A stretch of 64,000 nt of DNA, taken from NCBI GenBank assembly GCA_020091685.1, contig CM034595.1, forward strand, positions 26,335,933 to 26,399,932. Direction: 5' to 3'. This DNA comes from Lutjanus erythropterus. Lineage: Eukaryota > Chordata > Actinopteri > Lutjaniformes > Lutjanidae. The notes beneath the pieces are model-generated. The model made no database searches and was not told the DNA's origin. It was given only the letters and a program-made list of their open reading frames with translations. Of the stretch, positions 12,665-25,113 are shown in pieces; position 1 is the stretch's first letter, and every line of letters starts with the position of its first letter. The position numbers were made by a program, and so were the translations under genes.

Positions 12665-15600
12665 GAGACTAAAGACAGATTTAATCTAAATAATCCTCAA
12701 AACTAGGACTCACCGTTTTTGAAAAACCTGTCTAATTGCAATTATTTTGACTGATACTGCAATTGCGATATGATTTGTAATATTAGAGTTAATGATCATT
12801 TTTTCATCATTATTTTTATTTTGATTGAAAATGTTAAAATAACTATGGAGTGATTTTTTTTTATTTTTTTTTTCATTTTTTTGTACCAAGTCTGTGTTTT
12901 TAAGTCTCACAACATCACTTTCATTAAATTACATTCATTAATTTAAAAGATTTCTGACACGCATTTTGCCTTCAACAAATATTGCACCTCCTACAATTTG
13001 AAAATTGCAGAAAACCAAATTGCAAGTTTGATAAAAAATTTTGAATTACTGTGCAGCCCGACTCAAAACAACAGTAAGTTGAGCTTCATATTAATTTAAC
13101 ATTATCACATAACAAATATCAAGTGAGATCAGCCACAGAGTAGAATTAGGCACTTAAACAATGTTACGTTACCACTGTTAATTACCTGCAATGACCACTG
13201 GTTTGCTTATATACGTGTTCCAGTAGTAGATAGGCTCATATTAGTGTGAATATTTTGCAGGATTATCAAGATATTAATTTGACCACATCACCCAACACTT
13301 TCATTAAAGTACCACAGAGATGAGTTATATGATTTTACTTGGAGAATATTTGTCTGTGTGACTACAGGTCTGTACAGAAGGTGGTGCTGTTGCATGAGTC
13401 CGACAAACTGAAACAAACTCCTGTGACTACAAACGTGATCACTGCCAAACATATCTCCAGTAGTCAGATCTGTAATTTATTGTGTCATACACATAAAAAT
13501 GTCCATCTCATTTGTAATATATTTGAAGAGACTTATAAGAGACCATTGATGGCCTTTAACTTTACTTTCGTATCTGTGGTGAAAATAATATAGTATATAG
13601 TAATATAATATATTGGCTCTGCTCTACCACAGTGTTTATCTACTACAGAACATAAAGGTACAAGTACAAACATAATATTAGAATTCAAAAGTAAAGGTTA
13701 AGGCCAGTCATATTTTTGATTGTTGGAGATGCATGTTGTTTTTTTGTTTCTAGTCCATATTATTAACCTTGTTGTCATCATTAATGCATTACATAGTAAA
13801 CCATCATTAACTCTTACAACAAAGAGTTTTTTCTTTTTGTTCATGTTTATCAGATTTGTTTTCTTTTTTTTTTTATCTCTTTATTCACTTTGTTCACAAA
13901 CAGAAAAATAAACACTTATCAACTGACATAAACAGTTTGTACATACATTTGTTTTCTAAAGGAAGTCCTGTTCACTGTGTGCATTTTAATTCATACATTC
14001 ATTAACATACTGTCCTACAGAAGTAATTTTCTATATTTTAACACTAATGAATCTGAATTCCAGGTCTTATTTTTAGTTCTGATGTCACCTGTTCAGCTTG
14101 TAGAGTTTATATTCCTCTCCATTTCCTCTTACACTTAAGGTTTAATTGATTTCCTGAGCTGAGGATACATTTGTCTTTGAAGGATATGTTTCTCACTGAG
14201 ACATGAATAATTGAACACAAGGCTTTTTTGACTAATGGAACATTTCACGAGTTGCTTGTATGAATTTTATTCCTAGACCCTGACTGTTAAAGACACCTCC
14301 AAGTATGGCACATTCGTCAACAGCCAGCGATTGACAGAGAACACACCAGTGAACCTGAAGTCAGGGGACAGTGTTACATTTGGGGTTTTTGAAAGCAAAT
14401 TCAGGTATGTACGTGAAACAACACCTGGTTTGTTATGTTTCATATCACCTAAACCTGTTGCATTATGAACCACTCTCACTGCTTCATCTCAGCGTGGACC
14501 ATCAGAAGCCTGTGGTGTGTTCCTCATGTTTGGACAACGACGGCAAGGCGTCACTCACTCAGGCCTTGTCGGCTTTGGGTGGAAAACTGGTCAACAGCTG
14601 GTCTCAAGACTGCACCCACCTGGCCATGCCTACGACTAAAGTCACCATCAAGGTCAGGACCAGACTTTCTCTTCATTTCCAGTTGGTTTGGCTCAACTCA
14701 ACTGGAGCTGTTCTTTTTTGGTTTTCCTTGGGCAGAAGTTGTGGATAGTACCGGACAGTACCAGTACCTGGTTACTTTTTTTTGGGGTATCACCTTGGTT
14801 GCAGTTCCTGGTTGCTGACCTGATCCTAAAGGTGTCAGAGAGAATCATCACTAGTGTGACACAGATACAGAAACAGAGTCGTCTGTGCTCTGATGTAGGA
14901 ATTCACAAACTCTTCTGTCTTTTTGTGTGTGTGTGTGTGTGTGTTTGATTGTGTCACATTAAAGATGATGTCATGGCAGTTTCACGCAGCGTTGCTATGA
15001 TGAACCACTAAGAATCCCACCTACAGTGCGGGGGTACTATCTGCAGTGGAAAACCAAATTGAGAAAAGCACCTTGTAACACATTAAGTGTTATATAATAA
15101 CTCAACAAAATGTTCACTTCATTATGTTAAAACACGTATTTTGGACATTTAAACTAGCGTAATTGTTCACTGACTGTAACATTTATATAAATGAAGGCAT
15201 CCATTTTAGTTGGTTATGAAATAATGCACTGTATTAGTACGTATTCAACATAAGAAAATCGCAACTCCTGCATTTGGAGTAACCACTGCCATGTAATTTA
15301 TTTTTTACAAAATGTGGGCAAATTTATTATACACATTCAAGCTGTTAATTACAAAATGCAGGTTTTGTTTTTTGTTGAGTTATTACATAATACGTCTAAT
15401 ACGTCACCTGGTATCATGTAGTGACAATAAGTCTTATGTATCTTCATTAGCACATGTAAATGTTTGTGTTGGTCTCTGAAGATGTGTTGATGTGCTTCCT
15501 GTTTTCCTAATTAGACCATTTGTGCTCTGCTGTGCTGTCGTCTCATCGTGAAGCCAGAGTTCTTCTCAGAGCTCAGACAAGCTGCTCAGCAAAAATTACC

Positions 15601-18600
15601 CCCACCTAAAGCTGAGAGGTAAAGTACAGTCCGTCCTCATCATGTACACACATTCACAGTAAAAAATGAACTGAAAGCCAGAGGCCGCACTAAACCAAAC
15701 ATTATCTCATCTGTGCTCTTCATTGCTTTTAAGTTTCATCCCTGAGATCGATGAGCCCAGCTTGAGTAGAGAAGATGTTAATCTTGGAGCGATTCCAGCT
15801 CGCAAAAAGCTTTTCACTGGGAAGACCTTCCTATTCCTCAGTGCCAAGCAGGTATGTCTACTTCTGTCTTTGTGGTAACCTAATATTGTTTTCATGCTCT
15901 GTAAACCACGAGGTTACTGTTCTAGAATAGCAAGATTTCAGGCGATCAGTTGTTACAGATGCTCTGTAAATATCCTCCTCTGTCAGTCAACAAAACACAC
16001 ATGAGAGTTATTAGCTCTTGTTATAGGGTATATAATCACCCTGCTTGTTTTTCTTTTTGGGAAGTCACATGATCTTGTGAGCTTCATGTTTATCACCTGA
16101 ACATCAGTTGCCAGGCAGTCGGCAGCCAGGAGATCCTCTGGGAGAATCACTGCTCAGTGCCTGCTTTTTACAAGAGCTGCAACTTTTATGGATGGTTATA
16201 AATTGTAGAATTTAATGTGTTCATCATTGAATCGATGAATTAATTGACTAATAATTTCAATTTAATTTCAGTAATGCAGTTTTATTGGTGTGTCTTTGCT
16301 GCTGTGGAATAACACAGCCATGAATCTGAACCTCCAAATGAGGTCAGGTGCTCCAGAGGGCATGTGCAGGTTATGAAACCTCATCAAGAACAGCAAACCC
16401 ATCCGTACCGTCCTGCTTGGCCTTATTGACACAACAATATGAAGTGAAGCCTGTTAGAGTCTTATGGATGTTTGCAAACATCTCTTATGTAAGATGACTT
16501 ACATGATCGTCCATATTGACATTAAATTAAAGGGGTTATTGTTGGGACATTGTCTGACAAAAAACACTGAAATGTCCTTTATGTTCAGAAGAACAAACTC
16601 TGAGAGCTAGAGTGTGTTACCTTCTTTAAAGGGTTATTTCAGATTTTTTGACCTGGGGTTGTGTAGGGCACTTATTCACAGTCAGTGTATTACCTACAGC
16701 AGATGGTGGTTGGCACTAAGGTTAGGTGATGTCAACCAAATTGGCATACGACGATGTCCACAGTGAAACATTATGATAGCCAATAAATAAAGCTAAAAAA
16801 AAAAGATAGCTTTTACTGGGCAGTAAATAGTGCAATTGAATATATTTTTCTTTGCTTTAGTTAACCAGATGCAAGAAGCCATAATAATAATTAGAAGAAT
16901 GGGCCTTTAAGTCCTGATGTTATGATAGTAGAGGGTTCAGCTGCTAATGACTATCAGCCATTGTGGTGGAGGACGGCATCGTGTATATAGCTTCCATGCT
17001 GGTACTTCTCTCTGCTTCTCCAAGCTGGAAGTGTGCTGCCCTGCATCTACTGTAGTAAATACACTGACTATGGATAAGAATCCCATACACCCCCCACTTC
17101 AAAAAATCTGACCCTCCTCTCTAAGAGGCAATCTGAAATGTAAATTACAGTTTACTATTATCACATTGTAAATGAGTGTTTCTGCATTTTCCAAACTTTG
17201 CAGTTCTAAGTGCACATGAGTACAACAGTATAATAGAATATCTCCTCAAACAAATGCTTTTACGATAATGAAAATATTTATCAATCACTAAACGGTCTGA
17301 ACTTGCAGTCAGACTGACAGTAGAAGAGATGATCTTCAGCTGCTGTACAGATGAACAGTCATGGTTGTGTGATTGCTTCTCTTCTGTGTTATTTGCAGCT
17401 GAAGCGTCTGAGTGCAGCAGTGAGTTTTGGAGGTGGCAGGAGTCAGCTGCTGGAGGAGGGCTCTCTGCCCCGGGACCTGCTGGAGTCTCCACAGAGCTGT
17501 GTGATCGATGCTACAACAGGCAGCTCCCAACCTCTGCTTTCTTCCTCCACTGCAGAGTGGGCAAACTCCGTGAAGAACATTGTTCAAAGGTTTGCACACA
17601 CTGCTGCTTTTTTTTCTGTAGCAAAGCACTGAAGAGTGGGTTTTGGTAATTTACTTGTCAAGCCAATCATTTTTGAACACTTTAAAACTCTCTTTTTGGC
17701 ATTTCTACTTTATCCACTGATACAGAAAAGGCCTTCGAGTCATCACAGAATCTGAAATTGGTTTGGCTGCCATCTACGCTTCATGTGACCAGTACTGCAA
17801 TCCATCCAGTGTAACAACAGACTCACGTGAGTGATCACCCAGAAAAACACTGATTGTTTTTTTTTCCTCTATACACATATATATTTTTCTTGTGGAAACA
17901 TTTTTCTTGATTTGTCTCTATCTCTGTTTACGGTTTAGAGTCGGTTCCAAAAGTGAATCCCAGAATACCAAGTGCTTCACTCTCACAGGCCGTAGCGGTG
18001 GACGAGACTGTGTTGCCTGCAGCGTCTCAGAACATCACAGCTTATGCAGTCAACACGGAGCCATCACAGGGGTACAGACACACAGATGTCCAAACGTTGC
18101 ATTCATCTGTTGCAGAAAGTTTGTTTGATGCATGTAATGTTACTTATTCTTCAGGATCAAGCTAAGTGAAGTTACAGGGGTGACAGCAGTAGGGGAGACT
18201 CCCGAGAAGAAACAAAACCAGAACACCAGTCACCTCTGTGGATCCAAACCTGCAGCTCAGAAGATGACCGCTGAGTGTGTCGTGCCTGAGACAATGAGCT
18301 CATCGTTCAACACTGTAGAAAACACAGACTCACAGAGGAAGAAGCCTGAGTCCAAACTGACAGGTAGCTGCATGAATAAATTAAAGATCTCTCTTTTTCT
18401 ATCCTCATACTTAATCTCTGAGATATACAGATACCAATCCAGTGCCAGTGTCTCTTTTTCAATTTGAAATCTCTGCTCATTCACTAACAGTGTTTGTATA
18501 GGAATGATTCTGTCCCAAGCTTTTTGGTCCATAGCAGAGTGTAACCATGATGGCTCTGAGTGGTTTCCTCTGTGGATATTCTTAATGGCTGCCACTGGGT

Positions 18601-21600
18601 CAGATTCACCTTGAAATTAGATTAAATGCAGACTGGAAGAGCCTGTGTTTTCTCAGGCAAAGTTACAGATAGAAGTACATTAGTCCATTAAAAAGAAGCA
18701 GGAGGAGAGTTTTCTTTTGATAATTTTATTTTTGATGTTATATTTTGTGGTTATGGGGGACACAGAGACCCCCAAAATCCTTCCAGCCACTTTATGTTGT
18801 GCTTGTACAAATTATTTAACGCAGTGTTTCCCCTATCCTGGTCCTCAGAGCTCACCGATTCAGATGATTAGCTCATTATCAGGCTTCAGGCTATCAGTCA
18901 GAGGCTTCATGACAAGCTGATCATCTGAATCAGGTGTGTTGGAGCAGGGACACATCTAAAACATGCAGGGCGGTGGGCCCGGAGGACCAGGATAGGGGAA
19001 ACACTGTAACGCATAGCATTGATTAGGAAAAAAAACTTTCAATGTGGATGGGTCATCCTGTCCGTCTCATATGGATCCTTTAAAATTAGGTCAGCGTACT
19101 CGCACCAGTACAAGTGCAGTGTATTGGATTGGTACATCTGTACATTGTATTCAGCTCCATTTGTCAGATTTGACCCTGATTTAAACATTTAGTGGTTACT
19201 GCAGCAAGTTCGCAACACTTACTTGTTAAACAAATAGTTAAATGTTGTGTGAAATATGCTTATCAAGACATAACATGTTAATTAGAGGGCTTTAGAGGTG
19301 CTAGTAGGTGGGCAGAGCGAGTCTGTCTCCCCCTGTTTCCAGTCTTTATGCGAAGCTAAGCTAATCTGCTGAAGGCATAGTGGACAGATATGAGATTGGC
19401 ATATTGTTTTCAGGTGCAGGCGGCAGTGGCATCAGGTCCCAGCCATCCTCTTCCAAGACTAATGGCGGCGCACAGATGTTCCTACAGAGGCAGTCTCCTC
19501 AGAAACCAAGAAACTCCGCACAAGCTTCTCCACAGAAACAGTCAACTCTGACCAGTTTCTTTCAACCAAGAAACTCTGCACAAGCTTCTCCACAGAAACA
19601 GTCAACTCTGACCAGTTTCTTTCAACCGTCCAACAAGAAAAGGTGAGCATCTGCTCTAATCGCAGGTTAAAGGTACCATATCAGTATTTTTGTTTATAGT
19701 AATGTAGTGTATGAAGTGTACAGACCCTTTACCCAGTGATTGGCAACAATATAAGCTGCATTGGATCCTGAACATGATTAACAGGTGTTGTTATTTGTTG
19801 TTTCAAGTCTCAGGAACTTGACTTTTATATCATTGTGAAATGAAGAGGATGTCATGAAAAGTTCTTAGTAGTTTGCAGTTCATGTTAGTTTCTTCTGCTT
19901 CTTAAAAATTGAAATAAAATCTCCTCCTTCCACGGACACTGGAGTCTTTATAATCATGTCATACTAAGTGGTGCCTGATATTTATGTTTTAATTCCAAGG
20001 ATTAAGAATAAATCCCAGGATTACTCCTATCTATACTTATTAACAACAATTCACAACAATTTGAAAATATTTTACACTACAGCAGACAACAAAATTCAAC
20101 ACCAACATATTGTTGAAATTTATGAATTTATGAATGAAAAAATGCATGTCTGTGTTTTAGGACTCATTCCTGCAGCACTCTATTCCACACATTCTTGTAT
20201 TGCCTATGTTACCCACAATGCACAACAATTCAGTCAGAGATTTGGGTGTGTTATGCTAGTTAGCAGCTGACATCACTTGAGGCGATTTAACAGATTTCGT
20301 GCCACAAAAGGCTTTGTACACCTTTTTTCACATATACAGTCGTCCTCCCCAACAGCTGTAAACAGTATTTCATGTGTAAAATCAGCCCCTTTTTAACATG
20401 GTGCTAAAATTAATTCTGAAAACTGAAATATATCATCCAAAATATGCTTTGGGAAAGATTGTGTTGCATTTGCTTCTTACCTATCTCTTTGTTTCATCCT
20501 GTCATCAAGGCCTTTGGAAGATGAGCTCTCTGCTGTTGTGTCAGAGCCAAAACGACCTGCACGAGAACCAACATGTCAGACTCCACTGGGGTCAGCAGAT
20601 GATCTTTTTGTAGGACGGTCAGAGGCTCAGTCAGACAGGGTCTCCCACGCTGTCCAGGAGGAGCCACGGAACAGAAAGAGGAAGGCGATGGAGGGAGACA
20701 TAGAGATTGATGAACTGGAGTCCATCATGTCTGAGGATATGGACTGCTTTGATGAGCAGCCCTCAGTTAATCAAGGCCAGAAAACGGAGCCAATAATGCA
20801 CAATTCAAGTGAAAAGAACCAAGGTTTAAACGCTGTGGGGGCTTCCTCTTCAAACAAGAGGCAGCGGGTCCACCTTGAAGAAAATGGGACCAGTAAAAGG
20901 CCACAGGAGGGCCTGGACAAAGATTCCCTGAAGAACCACGGCCAACAAACTGTACAACGTATCATCTCCATCAAGACAGAGCAGGTCGATCCTTCAGAAT
21001 ACAGAACAGCTTCTCATGAGTCCAAACGTCCAGAAGTGTCGTCTGCCAGTACAAGTAAAAACATTGAGCCTTTTGAAGAGGACGACGCATCTTTCATTGA
21101 GGTGAGGACGGTTTGCCAGTCTTGTTTTATTCATCCAGTAATTCTGTCTCGGAACATACAAATGTCTTCACTTTTTGGGTTTATATTCAATTATATTTGA
21201 ATATTACCTCACATTTATTTACCCTTTGTACCCTTGTAGGATTTAGAACTACTCAAAGGAGATATTTGCCTGCCTAAAGAAGAGCCTAAGACTCCTCTGA
21301 AACCTGTTGAAATCAAGCAGGAGGTCCAAGTAAGTCCTGCGAAAAACCCACCACTGATCACTGCGACAGGCAGAAGTGAAATTCAGCTGAAACGAAAAAA
21401 AACATTTGTCCAAGTTGACTTCTTAATGTGCTCTTCTGCAGGAGTCAAAGATTGACGAAGACCTTCCTAAAAAGCTGGTGCTGGTGGAGTTTAGGTCTCT
21501 CACTGTGAGCGCACCCCCCAAAACCAAACCACAGAGGACGCAGGAGAACGGCTACGCAAAGAACTTCAAATGTTTCCGCAAGGTTGGACTACTATGCAAC

Positions 21601-24051
21601 TTCCATAACGGAAACAGACAGTAGAGCCTCATTTCAAATTTAGGAACACAATGTAAATGAATTATAAAACTCCCAACAGGCTCTGTAGTGTTTTATTTAG
21701 TTGAAACCCTTGTAATTGCATGTATGCCAACAGATGTGGTCCTCTACTAATTATACACAAATATACAGCTCACTTTTGAGTAGTATCAATTACAATTTCC
21801 ATCAGTTTTAATGATACATTATTAATATATATTAATGTAATTAAAAATGTATAGATAATTATATCAATAGTCTAGAAATAGCAGTAATCGTGCCTCCTTT
21901 GACATTGTTTTGTCAGGAAACTTAAACTTAGAAAAGACAAGAAAAAAATGAATCCCTCCCCTCATTACTGGGTAGAGTACAAGAAAAATAAAATTTCAGG
22001 CACTAAAGTTGATGATTAAAATTAAAAAAAATATTTTTAATACCATCCAACACCCCTGGATGAAGACATGTTTTTCTTTTCCTGTCCAACCACACCAGTG
22101 AATGATTAATTTTTTTCATAAAATGTCCATTATTTGTGAGAGAGATTTTTTTAGTTTAACAGATAATCGTGCTCTATGTCCTGATGAAAACATGATCTCC
22201 AATCACACACGCACACACAGCATGGTCGATCAACTTTTAACCCCCCCACAGACCACAAAAAAAGAGATTCAAACTAAGTTTTCCTCATGTACAGAATACA
22301 TTTTTTATTCATATAAATTTGCTTGTGTGCATGCGACAGGTCTGTGTGCCAGGTACACGCTCACCTGAAATCATCGGAGGCTCTGATCTGCTGGTTCACA
22401 ACAGGGGCAAGAACGTTGATCTGGATGAATGGCTGAAAGATGCAGCTGAGGTACTGTTGTCACCCTGTCCCTCCTGTCTGTCTGTGATCTGTCTCAGCCT
22501 CACATTCATGGTCCGTGTCTGTGTTCGTTTCAGGAGGAGCGTCAGAACAGACGGGACGAGACTGCAGGAGACGACCTCTTCAGGTGAGAAACTGGATTAA
22601 GGTGGTCAGATGGCAGTCGACACGCCCCCACTTTGGAGAAACAGCAGCAAAAAAAAGCCACCTAAAAAAATCAATCATCAATCAATCATCAGTTCAAGTG
22701 TGCAATATATTTACAATATTTTCACCGCATTGACTTGCTGTCAGACAGCCTTTTCTGAAAGGGAACGGTCATTATGTAAGCTAAATATTGCTCTCCAAAG
22801 CCACCAGACTCAGCCATCACTCCAAATGGACACAGGATACGCGAGGCAGCCATGAAGCGTCAGGGTGTGTATGGGTGCATATGCAAACGCGTAGTTAAAA
22901 GCAGGTATATTTCCAGCCTAAGGCAGCGGTAGACCAGCAACCCCTATGTGCTGCAAGGTAAAGTGGTGAAAGTAATTCATACATTATGAATATAGTGTAT
23001 ACTTGAACTGATATTGATTCTCTCAGGTGGCACATTTTACGGCTGATCCTGTCCTCATCAGTATGTTACTTGACCTCCTAAAACCAGTGCTCCTGCTGCT
23101 TTTCCAAACTGAGGGCGTGCCGATCGCCATCTATTGTAGATAACACACTATGTGCAAGTACCTCATAGAACCCCACTTCCAAAAATCTGAACTATCCATG
23201 TACTCTGTTTTACTTTGTTCTCCCTTTTGTTTCCATTGTTTGGCAAGACAGATATAAATGTTTCCCCTTTTGTCTGTTTGTCAGCTGACCTCACTTCATG
23301 GGAGGCTAGAAAGAGCTACAGTACTTTCCCCTATTGACTGTTGAATGTGTGCATATTCAAGTTAAAGTGGTTTGTTTCTCTTAGGCATTGAAATATGGGT
23401 AAATAATGATAATATTTAACTGTGTTTCTTGTACTAGACTTTTTTAGTCGCTCATTTGGTGCACATGAAAGTCAAAGAGGTAAAACTAAAGAGTCTGTCT
23501 ATACAGCCTCAGTCATTATAACAAGGTGAAGGCAACATAATTAACAGAGAATTATGGATATGGGGCCACTGTAGCTTCGGTTTAACCAATCAGAGCATAG
23601 TAATTCTTTCGTCACAGCGGTTGCCAGGGCAACAGAGGTGATGTAAGCTGGCGCTGCTGCTGCCGTGTTTTCTTTGACTAAGCAGAAAAGAGACAGTCTG
23701 AGATTGATTCTGTGTGTGTGTCTGCGTCAGTGTGTGTGTCTGTGTGTGTCAAGGCTGAGCTGTTTGATCACTGAGTCATGCTCAGTCAGTCATGCGTAGC
23801 CGGGGGAACAGACTCTGCCGCTAAGAAAACAATCCGGTATTTTTTTGGTAGGTCTAAACGAAGTTTCCAGACGTGGTTTATAGGAAGCCTGTTTGCTTTA
23901 AGCTGTTCAAACACTGTCCGTGTTTTACAGCGCTTAATTTGGGCTGTTTTTATTGTTTGTTCAAAATGCCTCTAAGGACATTGAGGAATGATCCATGAGG
24001 AATGTTAAAAGCCCATCCTGCCACGGACAGACTGACGAGATAAAATCTTTT

Positions 24052-24090
<39 letters not shown>

Positions 24091-24133
24091 TTTCTTTAGG
24101 TACAACCCCACCAAACTAACCAAGAGAAGATGA
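10693..24133 (+). CDS. nbn: Nibrin, MRE11-RAD50-NBN complex subunit
   Basis: Seventeen coding exons, all in phase: 10693-10723, 12253-12374, 14277-14404, 14493-14652, 15515-15618, 15734-15851, 17399-17589, 17726-17826, 17939-18071, 18155-18363, 19414-19642, 20510-21101, 21240-21329, 21442-21582, 22340-22450, 22534-22583, 24100-24133; 847 residues (human about 754). Nibrin is the nuclear double-strand-break sensor subunit that brings ATM to MRE11-RAD50. The FHA domain (about 20-100) keeps the phosphothreonine-binding R26, S40 and H43 (GRKNC, SISRAHA). Tandem BRCT repeats follow (about 105-325). The MRE11-binding block [11 protein letters not shown] is at 746-756, and the ATM-binding acidic/aromatic tail DDLFRY is at 833-838. 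Exon 11 carries a tandem duplication (separate entry). The last acceptor follows a (TG)13 tract. It is convergent with osgin2, as in human. The start context is good (A at -3). Confidence 0.96.
12605..12658. repeat. (TG)n microsatellite in nbn intron 2
   Basis: A perfect dinucleotide tract of about 54 bases, far from either splice site. Confidence 0.95.
12705..13070. mobile_element. Non-autonomous DNA element in nbn intron 2
   Basis: AT-rich block with ctaattgcaattattttgac near the left and gaattactgtgcagcccgac at the right. The words caattgcgatat and gtgcagccc are typical of a dispersed fish element with gggctgcac-like ends. Boundaries and family are approximate. Confidence 0.4.
15086..15395. 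mobile_element. Small inverted-repeat element (MITE) in nbn intron 4
   Basis: The left end (15086-15110) contains aataactcaacaaaa, and the right end (15370-15395) contains its reverse complement, ttttgttgagttatt. They form imperfect terminal inverted repeats of about 25 bp around an AT-rich core with no ORF. I do not recognise the family. Confidence 0.55.
16627..17125. mobile_element. Long-inverted-repeat element in nbn intron 6
   Basis: The left end reads tatttcagattttttgacct and continues through cagtcagtgtattacctaca. The right end is the reverse complement of a close relative, giving roughly 80 bp imperfect terminal repeats. A different internal segment (about 16715-16960) looks like a second, nested repeat. 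Related copies lie at about 22735-23200, 47930-48330, 56700-57100 and 61998-62660. Confidence 0.6.
18822..19014. mobile_element. Palindromic element in nbn intron 10
   Basis: The ends gtgtttcccctatcctggtc and gaccaggataggggaaacac are perfect reverse complements, so the roughly 190 bp unit can fold into a hairpin. The centre contains gctgatcatctgaatcaggt, a word shared with a copy at 29610-29766. It is a common fish non-autonomous DNA element recalled from memory. Confidence 0.75.
19506..19625 (+). repeat. nbn: Exact tandem 60-bp duplication in nbn exon 11, doubling a PIP-box-like motif
   Basis: Two adjacent 20-codon units (19506-19565 and 19566-19625; residues 464-483 and 484-503) differ by one synonymous base (TCC versus TCT serine). 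Each unit contains QSTLTSFF (residues 475-482 and 495-502), which fits the PCNA-interacting consensus Q-x-x-[ILM]-x-x-F-F exactly. The second copy runs into a basic PSNKKR stretch. In human nibrin, as I recall it, the matching segment has a single copy and lacks the glutamine at the first motif position. PCNA binding is inferred from the motif only. Confidence 0.9.
22735..23200. mobile_element. Copy of the long-inverted-repeat family in nbn intron 16
   Basis: It shares ggtaaagtggtgaaagtaat and the right end ccacttccaaaaatctgaac with the family at 16627-17125 and 47930-48330. The left end is unclear. Confidence 0.45.
24057..24099 (+). promoter_or_regulatory. nbn: (TG)13 tract directly before the last nbn splice acceptor
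   Basis: Thirteen uninterrupted TG units (24057-24082), a TA, three more TG, then tttctttag and exon 17 at 24100. The tract leaves only a 7-base pyrimidine run before the AG. UG-repeat RNA is a known binding site for TDP-43 and CELF proteins, which can suppress a nearby acceptor. Regulation here is inferred. Confidence 0.6.
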
Positions 24134-24589
24134 AATGCCTCCATCTTGGCGTCCTCCGGAGGGAATTCATTTCAAAGCCACTGGAAGTACATCAAACTCC
24201 ATCAATACCGTATAAAAAGGACTCCAGAAATTTAAATCGATAAATAACTCTTGCTATTTGTATTTCAGTTATAATGTGGATAAACTGCTTCATAACTGCT
24301 AAAATGATCACAAATCTTTGTGATATTTTGTTCTGCTGTTCTTCCTGTTCTGTCTTTCTATAAATGTCTACATACTCTACACTAATTAACCCTTTCTAAA
24401 TCTGGGCCCTTTTCACTCTGTGCTCTAATAACATTTAAGCTAGCTTCGTACTTTGGTCAACTGCCTTTGTTCCTTTTTCCTGTATTTTGCAAACATTGGC
24501 TAACTTAATATGTGACTATATACATTACTTTTACAGAAAAAGATTACAGTTGATTTGCTTAAAACAAACTAGGTACACTTCATCCCAAA

Positions 24590-24985
24590 ATCAAAAAATG
24601 ATTGTTTTCTGCCCTGTTGTCCATCCAGATTGTTTTGTTGTGAGATGCAGATTTTTGGAGATATCAGCCGTAGCTATAATGGAGCTGGAGCTAAATGGCA
24701 GTCAGCTTGTTGTGCTCAAAGTGCCCAAAATACATTTGAAAAACTCAACAGTAATGTCTCTTTAAAGAAATCATGACCTGCTTATTCAGGGTTATCCACA
24801 GACCTTGTTGTGAGCAGTTTGATGTAAAAAGAAAGCAGGTCTGTTAGATTCTACAGTGGAAAGAAAATAGTAACTGCATGAAACTGCTCACAACAAGGTC
24901 TCACCAAACTCGCACCACACCAACTTTCTACATGGATAAATAATACTACAGGCCAGAGGAAAAAGGAAAAAATGGATTTTGCGGT
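24590..24985. mobile_element. Repeat copy downstream of nbn
   Basis: It contains ccacagaccttgttgtgagc and atggagctggagctaaatgg, which recur in near-identical form at 48960-49265. This is a dispersed fish non-autonomous element; the short reading frames within it are therefore repeat-derived. Confidence 0.55.
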
Positions 24986-25113
24986 GAACTGTACTTTCAA
25001 CTGTTATTGGAGCACAGTACAAAAAGTTGTGATAATTAGAGAGGGTCAGTTACGCCACTGACAGCAAGAAATGTAACAAAACAGTCTCATGTTCAGAGAT
25101 TTTTCTCAAAGTT

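Noticed and set aside
19459-19650. Minus-strand ORF with two repeats of a 20-residue unit
   Set aside because: It is the antisense shadow of the nbn exon 11 tandem duplication.
24487-24765. Plus-strand ORF containing LELNGSQLVVLKVPK
   Set aside because: It lies on a dispersed repeat also present at 48960-49265, where it gives LNGTQLVMLEVPKK. It is repeat-derived, not a gene.
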